Positions 32,913 to 43,719 of a stretch of DNA of 64,000 bases are shown piece by piece. The translations under genes were made by a program, and so were the position numbers. Source of the DNA: Triglochin maritima (lineage: Eukaryota; Streptophyta; Magnoliopsida; Alismatales; Juncaginaceae); contig OY821787.1 in the NCBI GenBank assembly GCA_963682175.1, positions 24,034,501 to 24,098,500 on the forward strand, in the 5' to 3' direction. The first letter of the stretch is position 1; each line of letters begins with the position of its first letter. Under the pieces are notes generated by a model, which saw nothing but the letters and a program-made list of their open reading frames with translations, was not told the origin of the DNA and did no database searches.

Positions 32913-33856
32913 TTAGTGTGTTATGTCTATTTTTAGTCGGTCTATTAGTCTCACATCGGGGGATTGTCCCCAATTACCTTTTTTCATGCCTATAAATAGA
33001 ACTCTTCCTCCTCCTTTTTAATTACTCCTTGGTTGGTGGTCATTCTCTCTACTTGGCGTAAAGCCTTGGAGCAAAACTCTAGTGGAGAGGTACTACTTGT
33101 AATGTGAGTGATGAATAAAAGAATGTGTTGTTAATTTCATGTCTTCTCTTTTAATGCTTGCGTGCTTAGCTTAATTTTGTTTTGTCTTAGTAGAAGTAAT
33201 TAGATTTTTTCCTTTTATTAATGTAGTTTGTAGCTTAATGAGTAGTGAGTAGTTTCATCCCCCTTTGGTGGTGGAGTTGATGTTTATGCATGTCATGAAG
33301 AATGGGATGAATGTTATTTTTTGCTTTATGTGATGAATGTGGGTGTATGCTTGTTTGAATAAAAGAAAATACTTAACTTGATGGTTTCTGCCATAATCAT
33401 TAGGTACTTCCCATGTTTGTTTAGGTTCTTAATAACGAACTTGTTTATGCTCAAGTTAATCAACTAGGATAGTGATTTAGTTGATCGGTCTTGCCACAAC
33501 AATTAGGTATTTCCTATGCAAAAAAAACAACCTACACTTGTGCCCTATTGAATGTATTCCTCACTACTTTATTTCATGTGTACACACTCTACCACTTGGG
33601 GGCTTTTCTTCCTAATCCTCAACTTGCTTTGATATTTCTTTTATTTAGTTTGTTTCAATTCCTCTCGCTTTTGTCTTCTTTGTTTATTGCTTCGTAGGTT
33701 AGTGTAGCTTTGTTTATAATAATCAACTTCTTCTTCCCTTTATTCTCCACTTGATTTCCAAAGAATCAGAGATGACACACTACCTGGTGGATCAACCCGT
33801 ACTTGATCCATCTTCACCAACGGGCGTGCTCTTGTGGTTAAAGCTTTATTGAAACA
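32913..33856 (+). mobile_element. Athila-type 5' LTR, start truncated
   Basis: The LTR begins in the middle (TGTGTTATGTC, then CACATCGGGGGATTGTCCCC) and runs to TTGAAACA before a primer site. It contains the GTAATGTGAGTGATG block and the LTR-end block ATGACACACTACC..GGATCAACCCGTACTTG. About 600 bp of the U3 start, including the dyads, is missing. Confidence 0.75.
32991..32998 (+). promoter_or_regulatory. LTR TATA box
   Basis: TATAAATA in the conserved context CCTATAAATAGAACTCTTCC. The dyads that usually lie upstream are lost with the LTR start. Confidence 0.6.
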
Positions 33857-33862
33857 AGTTTT

Positions 33863-33880
33863 TGGCGCCGTTGCAGGGGA
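33863..33880 (+). other. Primer-binding site, Asp-tRNA type
   Basis: TGGCGCCGTTGCAGGGGA directly follows the LTR end (after AGTTTT). It has one change from the usual Athila primer site. Confidence 0.8.
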
Positions 33881-34981
33881 GGTGCTCAGTCCAGACTCTA
33901 GTTTGGAGGATTCGAGTGGATTTGATCTTTTTCTTTTGGTGTTTTGTTATCTCAGGAACTTCAAGTGCAAAGTGCAAGTAGCAAGAAAAGGTGGGAGGAT
34001 TTGATGAACCTATGCTGACCGCCAATCAGCGGCCTGGGACCGTCAACTGGTGGCCAGGTGAGCGATTCTAGCCTCCTATTTTCTTGTGGTTGTTTCTTTT
34101 TACAACATAGTTATCTGGGAGCTTAATTTGGTGTGATTGAACCTGTAGTTTGCTCCCAAATCAATAAATAATCAATCCCTTTTTTAATGAACTTGGACCT
34201 TAAAACTCAAAGTAAAAGATTCATCATTTGTAGACTTTGCACGCACTCATCTTTTCTTTTCTTTGCATTCTTGTTGTTGATTGCTGGCGTGAGGTACGTA
34301 CACCCGTTCTCTCCTTCATGCATGGTTAGAGCATGCATTAGTTAGTAAGGTGCATTGGGATAAGAGTGAGATGAGCGTTTGTTTGGAGAGTTGATTGCTA
34401 GATTAAGACTCAAAATGATACTAAGGAGGGGTTGTCCAATACAAGATAAGGTTGAGGATTTCATGACCCTTTCCTGTGCCCGAAAAATCACTTCTAATCA
34501 AAAAGCCTTAATCTAAAATCAAATAGACTTTGGTCACTAGGACTCGGGCGCATTAGGTGAGTGATCTAGTCATGACCGTCATAGCCTGATCTACGTTGCC
34601 CACTTAGTCGATAGTAGGAGAGACGAGATCTTCAGATCTTGGCTCGCTTGCTAGACTTTGTGGTCTTTGTCGTAGGGAGGTGAGGCGTGTTGAGGTTGTG
34701 TGACCTCGAAGTTAGGTGTTGTCTAGATGTAAGGACCTATAGTGACCTTAGGCTGCTTGAGCTGTGTTTGCTAGATTAGGCTTCTACCCCCGCCCACTAC
34801 CCACGTTATTTCCAGGGATTCCTGCCTTCTCATCTGAGTCTTCTCGTCCTCTATACTCTACAACTAGTCTCCTCCTCTGAGTACACCTTCTATTGTGTGT
34901 CATTTTAGAGTCGAGCATTTTATGCAAGGTTGAGCTGGTTCTAGTGAGAGCGCTCGACTTGAGAGAGTGCATTTTTCTGAG
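33881..34981 (+). other. Leader of Athila-type element
   Basis: A 1.1 kb non-coding leader that matches 59731-60842 in order: dyads at 34017-34055, GGGAGC, GGCGTGAGGTACG, GGACTCGG.CGCA, and GACCTCGAAGTTAGG near 34710. No ORF is credible. Confidence 0.65.
34017..34055 (+). promoter_or_regulatory. Leader dyad pair
   Basis: GACCGCCAATCAGCGGCC and GACCGTCAACTGGTGGCC, 137 bp past the primer site. The same pair occurs at the same place in the element at 59.7 kb. Confidence 0.6.
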
Positions 34982-35683
34982 ATGGATGGGCTAGGTGTTC
35001 GCCCATCTCTACCTCAAGCTCCTTTGGAGCACGAGCTCAAGTCGTCTCATGGAGATAGGGGAGACCGTGTTCCATAGATGATTTACCTCGGGTCGCTCCC
35101 ACCTCCACATAGACCTCCTTCTCCTCCTCCTTCGACTCGGGAGGAATAGGGATTTTGTCAAGATCGAGTTCTTGGTGTACCACCACCTTTAGTTCGATAG
35201 GATAAACTGATGACTCTGTGGGAGCGGACCCATCCTGTTCGGGCGGTGTAACCTTCTTGCATAGTTTTTCCACCAGCTCATGGGAACTACTATGAATTGA
35301 AACCTTAATATGTGATCATGCTTCCTACCTTCACTGCCAATTAGGAGGATCCGTATATTTTTATACGTGAATTCGAGGAGGTATGCTCCATGTTCAAGCT
35401 TCAACAGCTTGACAAGGATTAAGTTCGGTTGAGCCTATTCGGTCTTCGGAAGAACTTGTCACTGTCTTTCTGAAGCGATTTTTCCCCCGAAGGAAAACTC
35501 AACAAATACGGCACCAGATACATTAAGTGTATCAGACTAAGATCAAATTTTTTCATGCTTTCTTTGAGAGGTTCAAAGACCTTCTCTAGCACTGTCCTCA
35601 TCATGGACTTGAGCTATGGCAATTGTGTTAGATTTTTTTAAGGGCCTCAACTACAATACCCACACATTGTTGAAGTCGATATG
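34982..35683 (+). pseudogene. Athila-type gag remnant
   Basis: Homologous to gag at 60843-61600. The start ATG at 34982 opens MDGLGVRPSLPQAPLE, which shares MDGLG.RPS..AP with the other copy. After a stop at the VP* position the reading continues in shifted frames: ELKSSHGDRGDRV, the capsid block FIREFEEVCSMFKLQQLDKD, then FPRRKTQQIRHQ, and FERFKDLL followed by an amber codon and HCPHHGLELW. A deletion removes part of the capsid between LDKD and SSEELVTVF. The C-terminal half, with the zinc knuckle, is missing because a minus-strand LTR begins at 35684. Confidence 0.75.
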
Positions 35684-37110
35684 TGATTCAAATTAAGTTT
35701 AACCGCAAGTGCACGACCATCGGTGAAGACGGGGCAAGTACGGGTCGATCCACTAGGAGGTGTGTCGACTCTAGTTCTTCAGAAATCAAGTGGAAAGGAG
35801 AGGAGAAGTTGTTGATTATAGTAAGTACACTACACTATGAATGAACTAACAATTAAACAAAAACCTCCATGGAATGGAGGTGTGTAGGTATGTATGTGTG
35901 AGTGGGTCTTCATTTCAATTAGGAGCAAGTGTAGTTTGTGTGGCATACAAGTAGAAGCTAGTGTAGAATATAAGTGTATGATACACAACACTACATGGCA
36001 AACCATGAACATGGATATGTCACATGAAGTTGTGGTTGATTTTAGATTATCAAGCATGCAATAAGTACCTAGTGTGGCCATTAGAGCATCAATCAATCCT
36101 ACATACAACCTAAATGTTTCATGTGAATGTGCACCAAACATGGATCCATACATAACATGCGATTTCCATCAAACCATTACAAGCAACAAGATAAACTCTA
36201 CAACTAGCATGAGATAAGTACCTAGTGTGGACATTATCCCATCTAATACAAGTTTAAGCATGCGACAGGTATAGATATATATTAAGCATATGAAATGGCA
36301 CAAATAAAAGAACCACCACTATCACATTCTTCATCGCCTCCACCGCAAAACAGGGATGGAACTACTCACTACTCATTAAGAAAAGGAGACAAAATGAAAT
36401 TAAACGAAGCATGCAAGAATTGAAAGAGACAACATAAAACTACAAAACATTCTTTTATTACTCACTCACATTACAAGTAGCATCTCTCCACTAGAGTTTT
36501 GCTCCGAGGCTTTTACTCCAAGTAGAGCGAGTGGCCACCATGCAAGGAGTAAATACAAACGAGGAAGAAGAGTTCTATTTATAGGCATGACAAAAGGTAA
36601 CCAGGGACAATCCCCGGGTATGGGACTAATGAAACCTTCCAAACATGGATATAAACAACATAACCAACATCTGAGCCAAATATCGTTGAATTTGGATCAT
36701 AATGGGCTAACAATTGGCAGTCCATGGCTTTAGATTGGCGGTCATTAAATGTCTGATCCGATTAGTATTCGTCTGGTGCCTTTCCGTTTTCAATTAGTAA
36801 TGTTAGGTGCACCTGGTGTGGCCATGGGATTTAGATGCGAGCGGAATTTTCATAATTCACCTCATGATGGTGTGGAGTTTCTCGATTTGCTTATTGGTCC
36901 TTTTGGTTTACATCCGGGTCCTTCCCTCTTGTATATCAGTCCATAAGTCTCACAATTCAGTCATTTTTCTTACGTTCAGGTCCTTTTGTGTCTCTTCTTC
37001 TAAATCCTGTATATTCCTAAACTTTAAACATAAAACTCCTGACGTAGCATTGCTTAGGTTCAAAATAGAGAATATAAGACACAAATATATACATGATATA
37101 ATGTCAATCA
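35684..37110 (-). mobile_element. 3' LTR of a minus-strand Athila-type element
   Basis: 1427 bp, from TGATTCAAATTAAG to AATGTCAATCA, inserted into the gag of the plus-strand element. The right edge is followed by AATACCCCTA (a purine tract read minus) and CTAGCTTTTGCTAGTCCCGAG, so it is a 3' LTR. No matching duplication can be checked because the right end of the element is lost. Confidence 0.75.
36576..36743 (-). promoter_or_regulatory. LTR promoter: dyad pair plus TATA box
   Basis: TATAAATA at 36576-36583 (minus); motifs GCTAACAATTGGCAGTC (36706-36722) and TAGATTGGCGGTC (36731-36743) lie 123 bp upstream. Confidence 0.6.
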
Positions 37111-37702
37111 AATACCCCTACACCTAGCTTTTGCTAGTCCCGAGCAAAACAAAGAAAGAAAAACTACGAAAGGGAAAACAAAACATAAAACAAAATAAAT
37201 CCTAACTCACTTTCGTAGGAATCACGATTGTACTTAGCACATGCAATAAGCCGTTAAACTCATTGTCGCCAAGGTGGAGGAGTGTTGTCTCCTGAGGGGT
37301 TTTAGCAGATACATCCACAAAATTTGAACATTGATGCATTATTCAACCTAGCTACTCGACTCGATGGCCCTACATTAGTCGATCATTGAACATGGTAATT
37401 CTACGGGCCAACTCTATATATGTATTCAGTCCACACACGTAGCCTAATGAACAAATCGTGTAAGTTAATTAAGGACATAAATGAAAGACATGAGCATCTT
37501 AAGATCCTCAAGTGATACAAAGTGTAAAGTCCATTAAGGTTCTTATTTGCATTACCATTTCTTCTTCTTTTTCGTTCTTTTTTTTCATTTTAATGTTTTT
37601 ACTAGTTGGTGTGTATATCTCCCAGGGTCAGGTTTTGTGCATCTTTGCCTATGACTTACATTATCATGTACACCTTTCCCCACATCTCCACATAGGGCGA
37701 TC
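37111..37702 (-). other. Polypurine tract and 3' region of minus-strand element
   Basis: Read minus, it ends TAGGTGTAGGGGTATT next to the LTR. The rest matches 14017-14600 of the autonomous element, including AAGTTAATTAAGGAC and the TTGGTGTGTA block. It is cut at 37702 by a copia LTR beginning TGTAGGATTTCC. Confidence 0.65.
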
Positions 37703-39462
37703 TGTAGGATTTCCATATATTTTATAATTTTTATACATGCATACAAGATCGATTTCCATATTTTTGACGATTTCATGTACATTATTTTATATTTATTCTA
37801 ATATCATGTAATCTACATATATTTATTCAATAAATCTCTAAATCAAGGTTAGAATCTAGCTAATAACCCCTCTAAAGCTCCTGAGAATTTAATCTCCAAA
37901 AACTTGAATAATTAAGAGAATTTTCGGATGGATTAATGGGGTGGTTAGGGAGAGAGAGAAATTTTGCATTAGTATTAACAAGGAAGGATGTACCTATTTA
38001 TAGGATTTTCTCTAACCTACATCATGTGCAAACCACTTACATATGATCCCTTATTAATCTCTCTACCTAACCACATCAGGTGCAAACCACTTACACATGA
38101 TCTCTTGTTTACATCTCCACTAAACCACATCATGTTCAAACCACTTTGCACATGATCTCTTGTTTATTTTTCCACATCATCATCCCATAACTACCTTTTA
38201 CCAAGATGGATTAAATCAAGCAATTAATCAATAAAAAATCTCTTATCAATATATGCAAAAATGTGGTCAAACGGTTGGACCATTTTTCACTATTTTTGGA
38301 TTAATATCCAACAAAATTTGGAATTTGGGGTTTTAGCAAATTTATATGTTATAATTTTGTAGATCACATTATATGATGTATTATATTGTCATATATAATG
38401 TCAAAACATTTTACCCCATCATATATATACATCTCATACGAATTTATTTATTATTCTAACCATGTCGGTTTTACGACATATTGATTTTATTATTTTACCA
38501 CATGTGTATTATTTCATATCACATGAAACTTAATACATCATATAAAATATAAAATCATATTTCTTGTTTCCCAGTTTTGTGGTGTGACCTATAGGAGGAT
38601 CTAAGTTATGTTGACACTGATATAAAATATTTTATATCATAAACTCTAAGCGGCATCTAGCTACACATTATAGTTACCCAAATAACAAAGATGTTTTTCT
38701 CACTCGAACTAAACACGATCCACTTAGTGATATGTAAAATATCACTTATGTCTATCCCTTGCCTCATGATATTAAGAATATTATACAAACTAGAAATGTG
38801 TCACCTTTGTATTATATATTCATTTCTAGATTTCTTAAGCTAAATATATATATGTAACTTAACACAAGTCACATTGTGCACATTATAATATCGCTTTATC
38901 AAGGGGCACACTAATATCATTACTCTAGTAAAGAGGGACAATGATAATCCTTTGAGAAACTATATTTTCCAGCATAAGTCATACTTAACCAACTATTGTC
39001 TTTATCACTATACTCAACGACAGTTTTTGACAATAATCAAATTGAACACTTCCTATGTGAAAATACATAAGTCTCATATCTTAGGATTCAAGACACAGTG
39101 AAAACATTAATGACACAACACAATTCCGTAATGTTTCACATACTAGTTCTATTCAATATATAAAAGTAACCATTTTCCTCTTTTATATACTCGTGTCGTT
39201 AAATATTTGTAGAGCTACAATACTCTTTAACCAACACGACAATCTTATCTCAGTAATTGATGTTCCATGTCAATTACCATGATTGTGAATAACTTTTGAT
39301 TTATGTAAACCATTATCTGTTAGAGCTCTACAGTTAAGGACCAAGAGCCTCTTCCTTAACACTTCTAGAAGACGAATACATTAATCAAGGAACAAAATGT
39401 TTGCATATCCAATTCATAATAATTGACATATAAAAGTAAACTTTTAGAACACATTCCTTTCA
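37703..39462 (-). mobile_element. 3' LTR of a minus-strand Ty1-copia element
   Basis: 1760 bp, AT-rich, bounded by TGTAGGATTTCC at the left and ATTCCTTTCA at the right. Next to the right end is ATCTCCCACTTG, which read minus is CAAGTGGGAGAT, the typical copia polypurine tract. It includes a TATTTATA at 37989-37996 that may be its TATA box (minus) and CACATCATGTGCAAACCACTTACA repeated three times with variation (38020-38150). The 5' LTR on the right could not be recognised. Confidence 0.65.
38021..38165 (+). repeat. Triplicated ACCACATCATG..GATCTCTTGTTTA unit in copia LTR
   Basis: Three imperfect units of roughly 50-65 bp, each with CACATCA.GT.CAAACCACTT and ending in a CACATGATCTCTTGTTTA-like phrase (the first reads CATATGATCCCTTATTAA). 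They lie about 30 bp past the putative TATA box when read plus, or upstream of it on the coding strand, so they could be enhancer-type repeats of the LTR. Confidence 0.6.
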
Positions 39463-39474
39463 ATCTCCCACTTG
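39463..39474 (-). other. Copia polypurine tract
   Basis: CAAGTGGGAGAT read minus, flush with the LTR start TGAAAGGAATG. This is the usual plus-strand primer of plant Ty1-copia elements. Confidence 0.7.
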
Positions 39475-40289
39475 TTATCAAAGTTTTCTTCCACATACAT
39501 TCTCAATTTATAAAGCAATAATAATTAGGGCAACCCTTCTCAAATCACTCGTCAACCAACTCCACATGGATCAACTATGTTGTTGTTTGTGTCCAGCCAT
39601 AATAAATCTATTTTGCCTTCGTCGATGAAGTCACGTGTCATAAAGTACTTGCGATCCATGTACTTCACTTTGTAGTGTGATTTATGATCCTTGATTTGTG
39701 AGATAGATGCACTATTGTTGCAAAATAGCTCTATGGGTCATTCGCTCGAGGGAACTACTCCAAGATCTTCAAGGAACTTCTTAATCCACACTCCTTCCTT
39801 GCTTGCTTCAGCGACAACCATTACTTCGGAAGTGGTGGTTGAGTCAGTCGTAGTGGATTGCTTCCAACTACGCCAACTCACGGCTCCACCATTCAGAAGG
39901 AAGACATGTCCTGATTGGGATCTCCTATCGTCGGGATCACTCATGAAACTCGCATCTGAATAGCCCTCGGCTATTAGCTCCCTTTGTCCTCCATAAACAA
40001 GAAACTTATTTGGGTCCGGTTAAGGTACCTCAGAATATTCTTGACCGCAGTCCAATGATCGGGACCTTTTGTTGGATTGGTGGCGACTTCTCAGGCTTAG
40101 AGCATACAAGACGTCAGGTCTTGTGCAAGTCATTGCGTACAAGATTGATCCTATCACCAAAGCATAAGGAACATCTTTCATGTACTCGAAGTGTTTATGT
40201 GATTCAGCACATTGAGACTTCTTGAGTTGCACACCCATACCCATTGGCACATTGCCCTTTTTGGAGTTATTCATGTTGAACCTTTCCAA
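39475..40289 (-). pseudogene. Ty1-copia RNase H domain
   Basis: Minus-strand pieces 40020-40289 (MNNSKKGNVPMGMGVQLKKS, then YALVIGSILYAMTCTRPDVL) and 39738-39944 (DDRRSQSGHVFLLNGGAVSW, then STTTSEVMVVAEASKEGVW) together make the end of copia pol. The GYSDASF block with a catalytic Asp lies between them near 39945-39965. Copia RNase H is recognised from the TSG.VF.L.GGAVSW.S.KQ motif. A frameshift near 40020 separates the pieces. Confidence 0.8.
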
Positions 40290-41140
40290 GACCTTGTTAA
40301 TGTATGTACGTTGACTTAGGCCAATGAGTCTATCAGATTTTCTCTATATATCTTGATTCCCAAGATGTATTGAGTCTTACCCATGTCTTTCATTGAAAAT
40401 GCAGATTTCAATGAACTTCTCGTTTGCTCAAGCAAAGGTAAATGATTTCCCATGAGGAGTATGTCATCAACATAAATGATTAAAAACACTATGTGGCTCC
40501 CACTAACCTTCTTGTATATACAAGGCTCTTCCTTACTTTGGACGAATTGAATCTTTTTGACTTCCTCGTCAAAGCACTCATTCCAACTCCTTGATGCTTG
40601 CTTCAATACATAAATGGATCTTTGAAGCTTACATACTTTCTCGCTATTCTTTGGTTCTTCAAAACCTTGAGGTAGTACCATGTACACATCCTCCTCCAAG
40701 TTACCATTAAGGAACGCCATTTTGACATCCATTTGCCATATTTCATAATCATGAAATACGACAATAGCGAGCATAATCCGAATAGACTTGAACATGGTAA
40801 CCGGTGAAAAATGTTTCATCATAATCAATTCCTTGAACTTGAGTGAAACCTTTTGCTACAAGTCTTGCTTTGTAGGTTGTCAAGTTCCCATCCATGTCCA
40901 TCTTCCTCTTGAAAACCATTTATTTTGAAGGGCTTTCTTTCCTTGAGGAAGGTGAACCAAGTTCCACACTTGATTGTCATACATGGATTCTATTTCGGAT
41001 TCCATGGCTTTAAGCCATAGTTTGGAGTCCTCTCTTTCCATTGCTTCTTTAAAGGTCGAGGGATCATTGGTATCTAGTGTCATGATCTTATGAAGTCCCA
41101 AATACATATTGGGTTTCTTCCTTTCCCATGTAGACCTTCT
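40290..41140 (-). pseudogene. Ty1-copia reverse transcriptase
   Basis: Minus strand 40316-40828 encodes the palm: IWQMDVKMAFLNGNLEEDVY, MVLPQGFE, YVLKQASRSWNECFD and the catalytic block VFLIIYVDDILLMGNHLPLL (YVDD). The N-terminal approach (MESEIESMYDNQVWNLVHLP at about 40950-41010) is in another piece, and a frameshift lies between them near 40870. The order on the minus strand is gag, protease, integrase, RT, RNase H. Integrase before RT is what separates copia from the Ty3 elements in the window. Confidence 0.9.
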
Positions 41141-42275
41141 AAGTTCTTTTGGCTCTATGAGTTCTTCTTCAACTTCTGCCACAATTTCTTGCGGAATTGG
41201 TTCATGTTCGATTCTCGAACGTACACTCGGCGGGGATGATTGAGTTTTCCTCACAAATTTCTTGTGAGAGGCTCTCACTCCGGCCTCCACTAACCAAATG
41301 AACCTCAGTTGGGCCTTCATGATCTTGAATGTTTTCACTCATATCCTGATCTTGTAGAATATCTTGAGTTTCCTCAAGCACAATTCTACTACCACTACTT
41401 TTTATTCTTTCCAGAAATTCCTTTTCTAGGAATATGGCATCCCTCCCTATAATCACTTGATTGGAGGTTTTATGCCAAAAGTAGTATCCTCTTGTCTCAT
41501 GAGGATAACCTATAAAGAAGTGCTTATCTACTTTTGGTTGAAGTTATGTTGACATTAATCTTTTGATGTAGGCCTCATAACCCCAAATCTTGAGAAAATT
41601 AAGGTTAGGTGTTTTACCACTCCACAGCTCATAAGGTGTTTTATCTATGGATTTGGAAGGAACATTATTTAGTGTGTAAGCCTCTACTTCTAGTGCATAA
41701 CGCCAACAGTAAAGCGGCAATTCAGCTTGACTCATCATTGACCGAACCATGTCGACCAATGTCCTATTTCTCCTTTCGGATACGCCATTCCACTGAGGTG
41801 TACCAGGAGGAGTGAGTTGTGGCACAATACCACACTCCTTTAGGAACGAATCAAATTCGGTACATAAGTACTCACCTCCACGATCGGTTTCTTAGAGACT
41901 TGATTTTCTTGTTGAGTTGGTTCTGTACTTCATTCTTGAATTCCTTGAACTTGTGAAAGGATTCACTTTTGTTTCTCATTAGATTAATATAGTCATAACG
42001 ACTATAGTCATCCGTGTACATAATGAAGTGCCTAAAACCTTCTCTTGCACTTGTACTCATTGGACCACATCAGAATGTATCAAATCCAGCAAGTTATTCG
42101 CTCTTGGACCTTTCTTCTTGAAAGGCCTCTTGGTCATATTGCCAATTAGGCAAGGTTTGTACATCTCTAATGATTTGAAATCAAGCTGACCAAGAAGATT
42201 AGCTTCTTGCAATTTCTTGATGTGTTTTTCATTTATGTGACCAAGATGATAGTGCCACAAGAGTGTATCATTCAC
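41141..42275 (-). pseudogene. Ty1-copia integrase
   Basis: Minus-strand fragments: LLWHYHLGHINEKHIKKLQE (pre-integrase zinc-finger His pair) with PCLIGNMTKRPFKKKG at 42057-42275; HFIMYTDDYSRYDYINLMRN at about 41965-42045; and TPPGTPQWNGVSERRNRTLV (41750-41815), which contains the third catalytic residue Glu of the DDE triad. DKTPYELWSGKTPNLNFLKI follows. At least three stops or shifts separate them. Past the DDE region 41202-41456 holds a variable acidic linker before RT. Confidence 0.85.
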
Positions 42276-42700
42276 GTGAGTAGTTTTTAAGCCTTTTGTT
42301 ATTGATGTTTAAAATTTGTCTATTATTTAATTCAAGGAAATAGAGTCCATTTCTTATGAAAGCATTTGCATAGAAAATTCCATTCTTCGATATAGACAAG
42401 CAACAGTTTGAAATATTAATATTAAAATTATCCATATCTAAACATGATACAGAAATAATATTCTTTCTAATTGAAGTCACATAATAGACATTCTTTAAAC
42501 ATAAATTTAAACCACTAAATAATTGAAGCTTCACAGAACCTCGTGCAATCGCAGCAACGCTTGCACCATTTCAAACCTTCAAAATCATCTCGTTTTTTAC
42601 GAGTTCCTTCCTATCCTTTTGTAGCTGCACATTAGAAATTATGTGAGTACAAAATCCAGTATCTATTACCCAATCATGGAAAGAGGTGGCTAAATTTATT
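42276..42700 (-). pseudogene. Ty1-copia protease region
   Basis: Read minus, the frame gives a WVIDTGFCTHI segment (active-site DTG, near 42660) and then the open piece 42268-42534 with CLKNVYYVTSIRKNIISVSC and the LYFLELN stretch that leads into the integrase zinc finger. The motif is normally WxxDSG or WxxDTG with a following CTxHI/CSxHM, so it is recognisable though broken by a stop near 42575. Confidence 0.65.
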
Positions 42701-43564
42701 TCAATAACAATATACCTTTAGCCTTTTTGGGGTTTTTACACTCAATCATTCCATTGTCAAGGTCTTCCTTGTACTTGGGGCAATTCGGCCAGATGTGTCC
42801 TTTTTCACCGCAGTGGAAGCACTCTATGTTGGGAGTCGGAGATTTCGAAGAATTCCCGCTCGAGCCACTCACATGAGCACCTCCTACTCCCCTGCTCTTG
42901 ATTGTCATCTTTTTGGTGAGTTGGCCTTTTGCTTTATTCTTGGTGATCTTTTTACTCCCAACATGGACAGCTAGGACATGTTTGTCCCGACCCTTGCCCA
43001 TGTCAACTTCAGCCATTTTGAGAGTGTTGTGAAGCTCCTCAAGACTCACCCCTTTCTCACGCACATGATAGTGCATAACGAAGTCCATGTAGGACAGGGC
43101 TAGAGAGCCAAGAATCAAATCTTCCGCAATGTCATCGGGCATCGGGGAAGAGAGCTTTGACAACTTCTCAAGGTATCCTTGCATAGTGAGAAAATGCATA
43201 GATTTTGATGTTCCCTCCACCATGTGGCACCTTGTGAGTGCTATGGTGGTCTTATAGCGCTCTTTTCTAGCACTATCCATAACATCTTTGTTAAAGCTTC
43301 CATGGTCTTCTTGGGTTTTGAATCCAAGTATTTCGCTTGAAACGAGTCACCCATGGATGCCAACATTAGACCGTGAACTTGATTCTCTTGATCTTCCCAC
43401 TTGGAGTTAACCTCTTTCTCATTATCGGTTGCCTTCTCATTTAATTTTGGGATTTCACCATCCAAAATATGAGATAGTTTCTCAAACTTCAACACGATAT
43501 TGAGCTTGAGTTGCCAACTTATGAAGTTGGAGCCATCATTTTGCAAAGGATGTTTTTCAATCAT
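42696..43564 (-). pseudogene. Ty1-copia gag
   Basis: Two overlapping minus-strand frames: 43241-43564 (MIEKHPLQNDGSNFISWQLK, the LNGENY/W-type N-terminus) and 42696-43280 (RCHMVEGTSKSMHFLTMQGY, LSYMDFVMHYHV and a CFHCGEKGHIWPNC zinc knuckle of CX2CX4HX4C type near 42790-42830). One frameshift near 43260-43280 separates them; otherwise the gag is complete at about 290 residues, normal for copia. The start at 43564 follows about 160 bp of leader. Gag builds the virus-like particle and binds the RNA. Confidence 0.85.
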
Positions 43565-43719
43565 AGATCACACAATAGGTTGAATATTCGACATTTCTAC
43601 AAAATAAATTTATATGGGATTTAATGTCAATTTCTTGTTTAAAAATCAACACCACAAATAAATAAATATGTCCATAAATGCAGCAATTCAAGATCCTATC
43701 AATTATAATATAAACTAGC
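43565..43719 (-). other. Copia leader fragment
   Basis: Short AT-rich stretch upstream of copia gag, cut by the solo LTR at 43725 and continuing at 46726 (GGCTATCAGATATATT). A TATATCTGATAGCC (read minus) close to 46726 could be a decayed Met-tRNA primer site. Confidence 0.45.

Noticed and set aside
41544..43564. Assigning the copia element to a named lineage
   Set aside because: The domains are clear, but I cannot separate lineages from memory of motifs alone; a phylogeny of RT is needed.
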